Shown piece after piece: positions 34,154 through 43,219 of a stretch of 64,000 nt of DNA; within the stretch, counting starts at the first letter, position 1; the number at the start of each line of letters is the position of its first letter. This DNA comes from Caproiciproducens galactitolivorans. Lineage in GTDB: Bacteria; Bacillota; Clostridia; Oscillospirales; Acutalibacteraceae. Both the position numbers and the translations under genes were made by a program. Location of the stretch: positions 1 to 64,000 of the forward strand of contig NZ_JAPOHA010000004.1 in the NCBI RefSeq assembly GCF_026672255.1, written 5' to 3'. The notes under the pieces are model-generated. The model was not told where the DNA came from. It made no database searches and worked only from the letters and a program-made list of their open reading frames with translations.

Positions 34154-37100
34154 TTACAGGTTGAACAGCTTTTTCATCTCTTCTTCAAGCGTTCCGTTCT
34201 TTGCATAATCCAGCGTGTCGCATAGCTTAATATTGTGCTTATCGATATGGATCTCATCACTGAATCCAAGAATGTACCTTAGGCAAATCCGGTAGATGAT
34301 TTCTGTCGGTGCACAACCATATACCTGTTTTGCAAAGATATGATTCAATCTTTCCGCATTATCAGGATACAAAACTTTCATACGGTTGCTTTGGTATAGG
34401 CGGGTAACAATCTCTGTGATATACATACCCGATTTCATATAAAGGTCAGCAAACGTATTGTTCGGATCATCGAAGCACCCGGGATTCTCCTGCTCCAGGC
34501 GATCAACCATGTTCTTGACCACACGTTTTGGCGTGAAAATTTGGTTTGTTTTCTGTGGCGGAATATAATCAAAGATGTCACCTTTGCTGGTCTCATTAAA
34601 GTAATCGGCCAGTTTGGCGCGTTTCTTCATAAATTCCAGAACTGCATCATTAAAGACAACTTCATCAAACAGGTGGCCGTCAAAATGTTTCTTGTGTTCC
34701 TCGTCTCGAATTCCGTTTCCATTCTCATTCTTTTGGTAGTAGTCGCCGCCATCGCGAAGCATACGGAACTCATCAAGTGTCACACCTTTACCGGTCTGCG
34801 GATTAACAGTCACTTCCCAGAATACATCTGCTGGTACGAGTGAATCGAAATTTGCCAGTGTCGTATTTTCATCACCATAGGCCATAAGAAATGCAGGTAT
34901 GGCACGGGAAAAACCACGCAGGTGATCCCTCACGCTGCCTTCAATAGAATCTTTCTTATTATTAAGTTTTTCCGTCTCTACTGTTTTGACGATGGTTTCC
35001 GCTGCCTTCTTGACGGTTTCATTACTGTGGAGCTTTTGGTATATGCTGTTTACCATGCTATTATATTCTTTAATGCTTCGTTTCTTATATTCTTCAGCAA
35101 GCTTTGAGATTTCCGACATGGGAGCGCCTGATTTTTGTGCATCGGCGATTTTGTCTTTACGTTCTTTGACAAGTTGGTGATTGCGGATAGCGTAATCACC
35201 GTATTCATGGTTGACTACAGTGTCCGTGGTATCCTGAATTTTCCGCTCCATCTGATTCTGTGTAGATTTTTTCAGGTCATGGCCATACTGCGTTTTTGCT
35301 GAGTCTATAAGCGTATTGGCTATAGGCTTGGAAAATTTTTCGCGAAGTTCCTTCAGTTCATCCTTCTTTGGATCCTTTGTCATCTCAACCTGTTTGGTGA
35401 TGTCCTCAACTGCAGCTGCCAGCTTTTGATCGACATCCCCATATACTTTGTCTCCGAAAAGCTCGCTTGCCGTGCCGATAACCTGTTCCTTCGGGACTTC
35501 CACGTTACCTTTTTCATTAAGATTTAGCTTATCAGCTGTCCCTTCGTCAACCTCGACAGGCGCCAGCGTCTTGGGTTCCTCAATTGCCTGCATGCCATTG
35601 ATAAGATCGATGATCTCTTTCGGTGCTCCGAAAATGCCGGAAATGTTGGCAAAAAGGAAGTTGGACATGAAACCGCGCTCTACGACTTCCTTAGCATGGA
35701 TGTGCCGCGGAATCGTGAGAACAGACTCGGCATCCAGTTCTATCATAGATCCCTGGTCATCCTCGCCATAAACAGGGAAAAAATTTAGAAGCTCACGGAC
35801 ATGCTTCTTACGCTGGTCGAAGTCTCCTTTGTCGCCCGCTGTTTCAGGAATCAGGTCATTGGCGAACTTTTCAAATATCGTCAGTGTACGCGCCGGATCA
35901 AAGTCAAAGACATAAGCGTTCTGTTTTCTGTAAGAGTTGCCCTGTGCATCATGAAACAGGCACGGATTTTGAGCGCGGAAAGCGGCCTGCATGTACAGTG
36001 CCGGGCTTGCCATGTTCGAAAGCATGAGAACTGCCGTCCACTCCGGAATCGTGACACCGGTTGTGAGTTGGCCGACAGACAGAGTAATGGTCTTATCGTA
36101 TTCTTTGATGGCCTTGGTAACACGGTCGAATGCCTTCTCGTTTTCATCATCGTCATCCAGCCTGCCGTCGCCCGCTGCAAGAATAATGTGATAATCCTTA
36201 AACACGGGATGAAGCTCCAGCTTCTTTGCCAAAGCCCTTGCACTTGCGACCCGATTCAGCAGCCAGAACGTATGTTTCAGCTCATTTCGCAGCTCTGGTG
36301 TGGAAAACGGGAACTTTTCCTGACGTGTCAGTGCATCGAGGAACTTGTCCACATCCGCGTCATGGATAAACTTGCCCGATTCGTTCGTTTCAAAAAAATC
36401 ATTCAGCGTGAATGCATATTCCTTAACACCTTTATCTGCCAGATCAATGCCTCGTTTTACCTTGTCGCGGACGATATCCGACATCTTATATGTAAACAGG
36501 CTGAGCTGCGGAAGGTTTTCATACGGGTTCTCGATTTCGCTGGAATCATTCCAATCACGCTTCTTCTTCTGCTCGTCTGCATACGTCCAGTTAAAGATCG
36601 CATCCTCCGCAAATTTGTCGTTTGCCAATGCCTTAAACGGCGTACCGGAAAGATGCAAGGTCCATTTGCGCTTAATATGACGAAAGGCGGTATATGTCCT
36701 GTCGGTATAAACGCCTTCATGCGCCTCATCTACAATCATAATGTCCCAGTTAAGGCCTTTTTCATTTATTTCTGGCAGCTTGTCGTGATCCCCGCCTAAA
36801 TAGAGGGAGCCTTTCAAGTCCTGCAGGCTCACAAATTCAATGCAGCCTTTAATTTGGCTATTTTGATCCGGCGCCTTGTCAAAATACTCCTGAGGGCTCA
36901 GCACATATTTTTTATCTTTAATGCCGTCCACCCTGCTGACAAAGAGATACCCCGACTGCGGGCCGAAAAACGTCTCATAGTCCGAATACCACGAGTTTGC
37001 AATCGCCGGGCGGTTTGTCACAATCAGAATATTCGTCGCATGAAGTCTTTTGCACAGATCATAAGCCGAAAGCGTCTTGCCAAAACGCGGTTTTGCATTC

Positions 37101-37567
37101 CATAAAAATTCGCCGTTGAGGTGGGACTTAAAGTAAGCAAGCGCCTTCTCGACCGCTTTGTTCTGCTCATCGCGGAGCTTATATGGAATGACTGCGTCCG
37201 CGTCATGGTCGGAAACAACGCCGTGATTCTGGGTGAAATCGACAAAATCGCCTTTTGCGGTATTTGGCGCAATGCGGAACCACTCCGTGCCTTCCTCACG
37301 ATTGACGCCAAGCTTCTTCAGATAAGCGTGAAAGTCCTTATCGGTAAAGGTTCCGAATGGTTCCGTCATATATGCTGCGCGCAGGTGCCACCATGTTTTA
37401 TGCGGCACGCCGACGGTATGCGTCTGCTCTTTGATGCGGGTTTCCACATCCCGCTCCGTAAAGCCGATCTTTGTCCAACCGTCATGCACAGGTACTCCCG
37501 GCGTCGTATACGCATAGCATTGGGGAACAACCGGATAAGCTGTTTTGATCTTTATGCCCGCCATCAC
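34154..37567 (-). CDS. GIY-YIG nuclease / SF2 helicase restriction-type protein
   Basis: A 1137-residue protein. Residues ~12-100 match a GIY-YIG (T5orf172-like) nuclease: YAY, TKIG, R44 in RIKEQ and a late acidic residue in GTEWFRI. An SF2 helicase core follows: motif I PRFGKT (160-165), DEAH box at 280-283, LSGTPFKAL, and motif VI-like AAFRAQNP near 555. A long helical linker (~700-900) precedes a C-terminal part with NQIFTPKRVVKNM and DLYMKSGMYITE, which resembles the first motifs of N6-adenine methylases. It overlaps the methylase gene by 4 bases. It most likely is the DNA-translocating and cleaving subunit of a restriction-modification system. Confidence 0.82.
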   Translation of the reverse strand: MMAGIKIKTAYPVVPQCYAYTTPGVPVHDGWTKIGFTERDVETRIKEQTHTVGVPHKTWWHLRAAYMTEPFGTFTDKDFHAYLKKLGVNREEGTEWFRIAPNTAKGDFVDFTQNHGVVSDHDADAVIPYKLRDEQNKAVEKALAYFKSHLNGEFLWNAKPRFGKTLSAYDLCKRLHATNILIVTNRPAIANSWYSDYETFFGPQSGYLFVSRVDGIKDKKYVLSPQEYFDKAPDQNSQIKGCIEFVSLQDLKGSLYLGGDHDKLPEINEKGLNWDIMIVDEAHEGVYTDRTYTAFRHIKRKWTLHLSGTPFKALANDKFAEDAIFNWTYADEQKKKRDWNDSSEIENPYENLPQLSLFTYKMSDIVRDKVKRGIDLADKGVKEYAFTLNDFFETNESGKFIHDADVDKFLDALTRQEKFPFSTPELRNELKHTFWLLNRVASARALAKKLELHPVFKDYHIILAAGDGRLDDDDENEKAFDRVTKAIKEYDKTITLSVGQLTTGVTIPEWTAVLMLSNMASPALYMQAAFRAQNPCLFHDAQGNSYRKQNAYVFDFDPARTLTIFEKFANDLIPETAGDKGDFDQRKKHVRELLNFFPVYGEDDQGSMIELDAESVLTIPRHIHAKEVVERGFMSNFLFANISGIFGAPKEIIDLINGMQAIEEPKTLAPVEVDEGTADKLNLNEKGNVEVPKEQVIGTASELFGDKVYGDVDQKLAAAVEDITKQVEMTKDPKKDELKELREKFSKPIANTLIDSAKTQYGHDLKKSTQNQMERKIQDTTDTVVNHEYGDYAIRNHQLVKERKDKIADAQKSGAPMSEISKLAEEYKKRSIKEYNSMVNSIYQKLHSNETVKKAAETIVKTVETEKLNNKKDSIEGSVRDHLRGFSRAIPAFLMAYGDENTTLANFDSLVPADVFWEVTVNPQTGKGVTLDEFRMLRDGGDYYQKNENGNGIRDEEHKKHFDGHLFDEVVFNDAVLEFMKKRAKLADYFNETSKGDIFDYIPPQKTNQIFTPKRVVKNMVDRLEQENPGCFDDPNNTFADLYMKSGMYITEIVTRLYQSNRMKVLYPDNAERLNHIFAKQVYGCAPTEIIYRICLRYILGFSDEIHIDKHNIKLCDTLDYAKNGTLEEEMKKLFNL

Positions 37568-39540
37568 GCCATCTCCTTGACATGTGATTCGATGAAGGCT
37601 ATCTCCTTTTCATCAAGCCCATACTTGCGATACAGCTGTAAATCGATTTCATGAACGGATTTTGACCAGTCAATATCGGAATTTGAAGTGAAATCTTGAA
37701 GAGGTACATATTCCCATTTTGATGGAGTTAAATCTTGTGTAATCTTAACTATGCCCAACATCGCACGCAAAAATTTTGTTTTAATGTATTTCATCAAATT
37801 GTTTGCTTCATCCAAAGTGTCGCACAAACCGATTCCCACAAAAGACTCTGTGGCTCCAACACCGGGTTCGCATATTTCCGGTAAAGTAAGCACTTCTCCG
37901 AATTCTCCGGTGCCATTTGCTTTTGGAATGAATAACTTATATTTATCCAGATTTGGAACATTATTTACATAATCTCTTCGAATATATTTATAAGTTCTTT
38001 CGTTGTTTTGCCTTCCTAAAATGCTAACATATTCATTCTCATCCTCGGGTTTAGATGTAAAAAACACTTGGGGCAACTTATCAAATGCATTTGATTTAAT
38101 ATCGTAGGCATGCCCATTACTAAGCTGACTTGCAGCTTTTGGAAAATCATCATGTAGTTTTTGTGTGTAATGATAGGCAAAGCTCGTAACCACAATATTC
38201 ATAATAGATTTGAATCCATTGGCTTGCCTAACTTTAGAAAGAATCATGTTTAGCTCTTTATAGGGAGTAAAATGCTCAATTGGGCCAAATTTCCGCCTTG
38301 TATCATGATAAGTAATTGCTACACCACCTTTTATATCTGTGTTTTGAAATACTTTGCTACTGTCCTCTTCATAACTTAAAACTTTAAGATTTGGATCTGA
38401 CAGCATTTTTTCATTCCAAGCCTTTGGCGTTTTTCCTGCATCAAATAAAAAACGTGCGGGTGTAATTAACTCCACTGAATCCGCCACTTGATATACCGCA
38501 TCCATAAAATTATTGTAGACAGGTTTATCTGATGTGTTTTGCAAAGTTTCTTGATATGGTGGATTTCCAATCACAAAATCGAAAAGTTTATGTCCCATAG
38601 AATTTCTCTCCTTTAACTTGTTAAAAAGATTGGAGTTATCTCTTCGCCAGTCGTATATTTTGCATGGTATAGCTTCTGGCTCATCATTGGCCAGATCGGC
38701 CATTCCCGGGATGAAATCTGCCAGTGTCATCTGAGGGTACTCTTCATATGGCTTTCCGAGCGGGACAGTGTCTTTCAGGCCGTCCATCTGCCAGATGTTC
38801 CATACAATTTTATTTGCCACTGTCTGAAGCAGCTTCCCGTCAGGGTTCTTGTCCCACCGTTCCTGATAGTAGTCGATAAATGTCAGGAGCAAATTGATTC
38901 GGGCTATCAAGAGATTGTCGCCCTGATACTCGTACCCGTAGGTCGCCTCGAATGCCCGGATTGCCCATTTGACCCACTCGTCGTAATCCGCAGCATTTTC
39001 ATTCACAATGCGGAGCTTCCGGTCGAGCTGCCCAGTCCGACGCTTTGGCGGTACGATCAGCTGCCCGGTTGACACATCATAGCGGGATACAAGATAAGGC
39101 GCCTCTCCACAGGTAATTTCCAGTCGCCGCGAATCCACATACTGTTTCCAGTTTTTTCTTTTTGGAAACGCAATCAGTTCGTCAGCAACCGTCCATGTGT
39201 GGTCATCATTTTCTGCATTAAATATATCTTTCCTGCCGAACCATTCCTCATCACAGTAATTGTTCATCAGGTTGCATAGCCATGCCGGGGTGAAAACCTC
39301 GGCCTTTTTTCGTGTGCGTTCCTGCTGCGCTTCCTGAGATTTCTGGATGCGGGGCTTGATGATGTCCGCATGCTGCAAGAGAAGGCTGCGGCTTATCGGC
39401 TCCTTATCTGTGAAGCCATGTCCAAGTTTCTCATAGGTATCGGTTGCCCAGATAATATTTTTCTTTGTTGATTTATCCTTAAGAAGCAAATCCAAAAGAG
39501 AGGCCACCGGACCGCTCTGAATGTCTATAAGTTTTTCCAC
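37564..39540 (-). CDS. Eco57I-type N6-adenine DNA methylase
   Basis: A 658-residue methyltransferase. The region FTPAWLC (83-89) precedes the SAM-binding motif LEITCGEAPYLVSRYD (140-155), and the catalytic motif IV is IGNPPYQ (324-330). The C-terminal half would hold the target recognition function. It lies directly upstream of the helicase-nuclease gene on the same strand (4-base overlap), and the base composition of the middle part (37.7-38.7 kb) is notably AT-rich compared with the chromosome, in line with horizontal transfer. Expected role is self-methylation that protects the host from the partner nuclease. Confidence 0.87.
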   Translation of the reverse strand: MEKLIDIQSGPVASLLDLLLKDKSTKKNIIWATDTYEKLGHGFTDKEPISRSLLLQHADIIKPRIQKSQEAQQERTRKKAEVFTPAWLCNLMNNYCDEEWFGRKDIFNAENDDHTWTVADELIAFPKRKNWKQYVDSRRLEITCGEAPYLVSRYDVSTGQLIVPPKRRTGQLDRKLRIVNENAADYDEWVKWAIRAFEATYGYEYQGDNLLIARINLLLTFIDYYQERWDKNPDGKLLQTVANKIVWNIWQMDGLKDTVPLGKPYEEYPQMTLADFIPGMADLANDEPEAIPCKIYDWRRDNSNLFNKLKERNSMGHKLFDFVIGNPPYQETLQNTSDKPVYNNFMDAVYQVADSVELITPARFLFDAGKTPKAWNEKMLSDPNLKVLSYEEDSSKVFQNTDIKGGVAITYHDTRRKFGPIEHFTPYKELNMILSKVRQANGFKSIMNIVVTSFAYHYTQKLHDDFPKAASQLSNGHAYDIKSNAFDKLPQVFFTSKPEDENEYVSILGRQNNERTYKYIRRDYVNNVPNLDKYKLFIPKANGTGEFGEVLTLPEICEPGVGATESFVGIGLCDTLDEANNLMKYIKTKFLRAMLGIVKITQDLTPSKWEYVPLQDFTSNSDIDWSKSVHEIDLQLYRKYGLDEKEIAFIESHVKEMA

Positions 39541-39558
39541 AAACGGATTTTCCCTCCT

Positions 39559-40374
39559 TTAAGCCTGTTCATTATCTTCCGTATTGCTTTCTTCTGATGC
39601 GCCGCCGGATCTGATCCATTTGTCAATTTCGGACAATTTGAATTTCCAAAGCCTGCCGACCTTATAGGCAGGCATATTACGCTTATTGATCCATTGCAGG
39701 ATGCTTTCGCGTCCAACTCCGGCAAGGTTGTTGCTGATTTCCAGCCGCCCATCATCCAGATAATGAATGAGACGCGGCCACTGTTCCACAAGATAGTGCA
39801 GTGCCTGGCCGAGGGCGGACTTCGGCGCCGCGTTTCTCGTCTTTACCCATGCCAGGATGGCGTCCAGAATCGGTTTTGCCTGACTCTGCCGCTGCTTTTT
39901 CCGCTCCTCTGGCGACAGTTCCGCGATCCTGTTTTCTATTTCAAAAAGCCTGCTGCAGTACAGCAGCCCGATTCCAGCGGAAGATGTTTTCTGCTGGGAC
40001 TTTGGCAAAGCTTTTACTGCCTTGTCAAATTTCCGCCGCGCATGAGCCCAGCAGCCGACCAGCGTAACATTTTCCAGCTTTCCGTAGGCCTGGTAACCGT
40101 CCGTATGCAGATATCCGCGGAAACCCTTCAAAAACGAAATTGGATTATCTGCTTTTCGATCCGGCTGGTATTGATTCAGCCGGAAGCATCTCCATCGGAA
40201 TGCCACCTCTTGTGGCTCGTTCTCCACTGTCAGCAGTCTAGCTGATTTATCATCAGTAATAGATTTTACTGCAGATGAGGGAGCTTTCTCATTTTTCTTT
40301 CTTGACCTATAAATAAATACTGCGCAGATAATCATAGCTGCTACAATACATATTCCGGCTACTACGTACTCCAC
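39559..40374 (-). CDS. Chimera: membrane stub, IS66 transposase fragment and excisionase-type HTH
   Basis: A 271-codon uninterrupted frame made of three unrelated parts. Residues 1-25 hold one transmembrane helix. Residues ~68-217 are an IS66-family transposase internal segment (GYLHTDGYQAYGKL with the catalytic D92, CWAHARRKF, and LEISNNLA with E212), lacking its N and C termini. Residues 218-257 are a MerR/excisionase-type HTH (GVGRESILQWINKRNMPAYK, WKFKLSEIDKWIRSGG). The HTH directly precedes the methylase gene and is probably the original regulator of that operon, now joined to the IS remnant. Whether the fusion protein is made is unknown. Confidence 0.7.
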   Translation of the reverse strand: MEYVVAGICIVAAMIICAVFIYRSRKKNEKAPSSAVKSITDDKSARLLTVENEPQEVAFRWRCFRLNQYQPDRKADNPISFLKGFRGYLHTDGYQAYGKLENVTLVGCWAHARRKFDKAVKALPKSQQKTSSAGIGLLYCSRLFEIENRIAELSPEERKKQRQSQAKPILDAILAWVKTRNAAPKSALGQALHYLVEQWPRLIHYLDDGRLEISNNLAGVGRESILQWINKRNMPAYKVGRLWKFKLSEIDKWIRSGGASEESNTEDNEQA

Positions 40375-40438
40375 AGCTGAGCCCTCCCCTTTTTACTATT
40401 CCAAAAAAGAAATGATAAATTTCGCGACTGCATTTCCT

Positions 40439-40508
40439 GACATCTATCCTCGACACGCAGCATCAAAAAACATCTAATCCACTGCCTCAAAGGCTAACAT
40501 CTAATCTG
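40439..40508. repeat. Three ~30-bp-spaced copies of an acatcta motif, right flank
   Basis: gacatctatcct (40439), aacatctaatcc (40469) and aacatctaatctg (40496) recur at 30 and 27-28 base intervals in a 270-base gene-free stretch (40375-40646). Related copies with 30-base spacing lie at 24283-24325. They could be recombinase or transposase binding sites. Confidence 0.5.
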
Positions 40509-40646
40509 GCAACTCAACTATGTGACAGAATTCTGGAACAGCTTCAGAAGCGCTCCGTAGATAAGTTTCCACAAAGCAACTTGCTCCAGTCAGCAGAATT
40601 AGTCATCAACCCCGTAAGCGCCCTGAAATCAAAGGCTTTTCAGCCG

Positions 40647-41903
40647 TTACTTTTTTACCCTTGACATCAATACGCACGTCTCAACGTGATTCGTATGCGG
40701 GAACATATCTACCGGCTGAATGGCTTCCACGCGGTAGCCGCATTTCGTCAGGTACAGCAGGTCGCGCTCCTGTGTCTCCGGGTTGCAGGAGATGTAGACG
40801 ATTTTTTTAGGGGCGAGCGTTACGAGCGAGGACAAAAAGGTTTCGTCGCTGCCGGCGCGCGGCGGGTCCATAAAGACAACGTCTGCGGTTTCCTTTTCCC
40901 TCGCCATTTCCAGCATGAATTCTCCCGCGTCCGCGCAGGTAAAGTAGGCATTTTGAATTTTGTTGCGCTTCGCGTTTACAATCGCGTCGCGGACGGCGTC
41001 CTTATTGACTTCCACCCCGATGACGCGCCCCGCCTGCCGGCTGGCGATCAGCCCGATGGTTCCGATTCCGCAGTAAGCGTCGATGACGGTTTCTTTTCCG
41101 GTAAGCTGCGCGAGTTCCATGGCTTTGCCATAAAGAACCTCCGTCTGCACCGGATTGATCTGGTAAAAGGATTTGGCGGAAATACGGAACACACAGCCGC
41201 AAAGGGTATCTTCGATGGTTCCCGGCCCATACAGGACTTTTTCGTTTTCACCCAAAACCAGACTGGTATAATGATTATTTACATTTAAAAGGATGGTTGT
41301 AATTTCAGGATGCTTCTTTAAAAGCGCCTTGACAAAATTGTTTTTTGAGGGGAATACCGGCGTTCCCGCGACAAGAACAACCATGATCTGTCCGCTGGAA
41401 AATCCGCGCTTCACGAGCACATGGCGCAGGAACCCGCGGCCGGTCGCCTCGTCGTATGGCTGGAGCTTAAAACCGGGCATCAGGTTCCGTATGGTGACGA
41501 TAATCTCATCCGCTTTTTTATCCTCCGTCATGCAGCTGCTGACCGGTACGATCCGATGCGTACTGGACTGATACACGCCCGAAATGATCTTTCCCTTTCT
41601 GTCCGCGCCAAACGCCGCCTGTACTTTGTTGCGGTAATGGTACGGATTTTTCATGCCCAAAATCGGGCTGACCTTATGGAATTTCCCGAGCAGCTTTTCC
41701 ACCCGGTTCTGTTTCCATTGGAGCTGCCGGGGATACGTCATATTCTGAAGCTGGCAGCCGCCGCATTTATGATAAAGCGGACAGGCGTCCGAATTTACGG
41801 CCCGCTCTTCTTTTGCTGTTTTTTCCGTTTTCTCTGTCACTGTGTTAACTCCTATCGTTTTTCTATCCGCTTTGCGGATTTCTTCTTCTCTATTATTGGT
41901 CAA
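40647..41903 (-). CDS. rlmD: 23S rRNA (uracil-C5)-methyltransferase, RlmD/RumA type
   Basis: A 418-residue SAM-dependent rRNA methyltransferase. The Fe-S cluster cysteines are C41, C47, C50 (CPLYHKCGGC) with a fourth in SSCMTE. Methylase motifs are DAYCGIGTIG (SAM), MDPPRAG, and the catalytic cysteine in ISCNPET. No N-terminal TRAM domain is seen; the N-terminal 35 residues are charged and unstructured-looking. The C terminus HVETCVLMSRVKK coincides with the right junction of the island and may have been supplied by the element. It overlaps the upstream kinase gene by 4 bases. Confidence 0.92.
   Translation of the reverse strand: MTNNREEEIRKADRKTIGVNTVTEKTEKTAKEERAVNSDACPLYHKCGGCQLQNMTYPRQLQWKQNRVEKLLGKFHKVSPILGMKNPYHYRNKVQAAFGADRKGKIISGVYQSSTHRIVPVSSCMTEDKKADEIIVTIRNLMPGFKLQPYDEATGRGFLRHVLVKRGFSSGQIMVVLVAGTPVFPSKNNFVKALLKKHPEITTILLNVNNHYTSLVLGENEKVLYGPGTIEDTLCGCVFRISAKSFYQINPVQTEVLYGKAMELAQLTGKETVIDAYCGIGTIGLIASRQAGRVIGVEVNKDAVRDAIVNAKRNKIQNAYFTCADAGEFMLEMAREKETADVVFMDPPRAGSDETFLSSLVTLAPKKIVYISCNPETQERDLLYLTKCGYRVEAIQPVDMFPHTNHVETCVLMSRVKK
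40657..40686 (-). other. Right island junction inside the rlmD 3' end (att-like)
   Basis: Thirty bases encoding VETCVLMSRV of rlmD, 25/30 identical to 24461-24490 at the left junction. The flanking ggcttttca also recurs 23 or 24 bases away on both sides (40634 and 24437). The arrangement fits attR and attL of an element that targets the rlmD end. Confidence 0.6.
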
Positions 41904-43219
41904 AATTCTTTCTGTATCAAATTCAGCATTACCGAAACCGTAAAAGTCCGGCTGTCATGCTGTATGGAGCAGGTACCGTGGTATTTTTCGGCGACCTTCT
42001 GCACGTTGGAAAGCCCAATGCCGCAGATTCTTTCCCCGTTCTTAACGGAACGGTACGTTTCGTTTTCTTTTCGCACATAGCCGTTGTAGGTATTGGCTAT
42101 TTTCAGAAACAGGCAGTCCGCTTTCACCCTCGCGTCGATCGACAGCTCTTTTACCGCCGCCGGATTCTTGATCCTTTCGAACGCTTCCACTGCGTTGTCC
42201 AGAAGATTTCCGAACAGGATACATAAATCCACGTTTTCAATGGGAAGCGACGGCGGCAGGAAAATGGACACCGAAGGGGATACGCCCATCTCTTCTATTT
42301 TCGCCAATTTCTGGGCCACGATAATGTCAATTATGACATTTCCGCTCTTATAAGGCAATTTTGTATTGCAGACGTCCTGATACACGGAAGAAAGATAGCG
42401 TTCCGCTTCCTCGCACTGCCCCAGTTTCAGCATGGAGGAAACGCAGCGCATATGGTTTTTAATATCATGGCGTATCGCGATGACTTCCCGCTGGGAGGCT
42501 TCCAGCTTCGTATAATAACTTTTCTGCATTTTCAGCATCTGCCGGAACATCGCGTTTTTTTCGCTGGTTTCATCGATCACAACGGTCTTGTCCAGAAGAT
42601 AAAAAAGCGCCAGCGCCATACAGATGAGCAGAATTCCGGCGTCCCCGTACAGCAGGAGGGTCTTTCGATTCAGACTGTGATAAAAAAGCTGGGTCGCAAT
42701 ATAGAGCAGGCCCGTCGGCGCCAAAAATACGAAAGCCGTATAAGGGATGTTTTTATTTTCCAGCCGCAGCTTGCGAAACCTCAGAATCACCGCTACAAAG
42801 AGCAGGAAGAAAAAGCAGGCCCCAATCTGCGTTTCCGCCCCCAACACCAGCTGGGACGGCAGCGGCGGCGGCGTTTGGTTTTCCAGCCCGCCCATGATAA
42901 AATAAACAGCGAATAACTTTCCGGCGTAATTCAGAATCACAAACAGAAACGACGTCAGCGCTTTCACCTGGAGATTCTCTTCAAAATAGATAACCGCCAG
43001 AATAAAAGTAAAGATCAGATAATAAGGCGCGGTTGAAAACAGCGGGCAATTGAGGCTGTACGAGATGAACTGAAAAATAAAATAGGACAAAAGGCCGAGC
43101 AGATTGTAGGCCAGGGTCACCTGCTTCTTCATCGTCAGGAACGCGGCGTAAAGGCGGTTCAGGATGATGGTTTCCGCCAGAGAAAGCATACATTCGGTTA
43201 CAAGGAGGTTCGGATTCAT
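41900..43219 (-). CDS. AgrC-like GHKL sensor histidine kinase
   Basis: A 439-residue membrane kinase. Six or seven hydrophobic helices fill residues 1-210. The phosphoacceptor is H251 in AIRHDIKNHM, typical of the AgrC/CitA-like (HPK10) class. The ATP-binding GHKL domain has the N box LFGNLLDNAVEAFE and the G box GIGLSNVQ. It follows the LytTR regulator with the stop and start codons adjacent (TAAATG) and forms a two-component pair. No AgrB or AgrD gene is nearby, so the signal, peptide or otherwise, is unknown. Confidence 0.9.
   Translation of the reverse strand: MNPNLLVTECMLSLAETIILNRLYAAFLTMKKQVTLAYNLLGLLSYFIFQFISYSLNCPLFSTAPYYLIFTFILAVIYFEENLQVKALTSFLFVILNYAGKLFAVYFIMGGLENQTPPPLPSQLVLGAETQIGACFFFLLFVAVILRFRKLRLENKNIPYTAFVFLAPTGLLYIATQLFYHSLNRKTLLLYGDAGILLICMALALFYLLDKTVVIDETSEKNAMFRQMLKMQKSYYTKLEASQREVIAIRHDIKNHMRCVSSMLKLGQCEEAERYLSSVYQDVCNTKLPYKSGNVIIDIIVAQKLAKIEEMGVSPSVSIFLPPSLPIENVDLCILFGNLLDNAVEAFERIKNPAAVKELSIDARVKADCLFLKIANTYNGYVRKENETYRSVKNGERICGIGLSNVQKVAEKYHGTCSIQHDSRTFTVSVMLNLIQKEF

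Noticed and set aside
35801-36799. A 332-codon plus-strand frame inside the helicase-nuclease gene
   Set aside because: Antisense shadow; the minus-strand gene has clear Walker A and DEAH motifs.
34154-40374. BREX or DISARM defence system
   Set aside because: No PglZ, BrxC/L or DrmA/B-like genes accompany the methylase and helicase; only two or three genes are present.
40439-40508. CRISPR array suspected from the ~30-bp periodicity
   Set aside because: The repeated unit is only about 12 bases and degenerate, there are three copies, and no cas gene is present.
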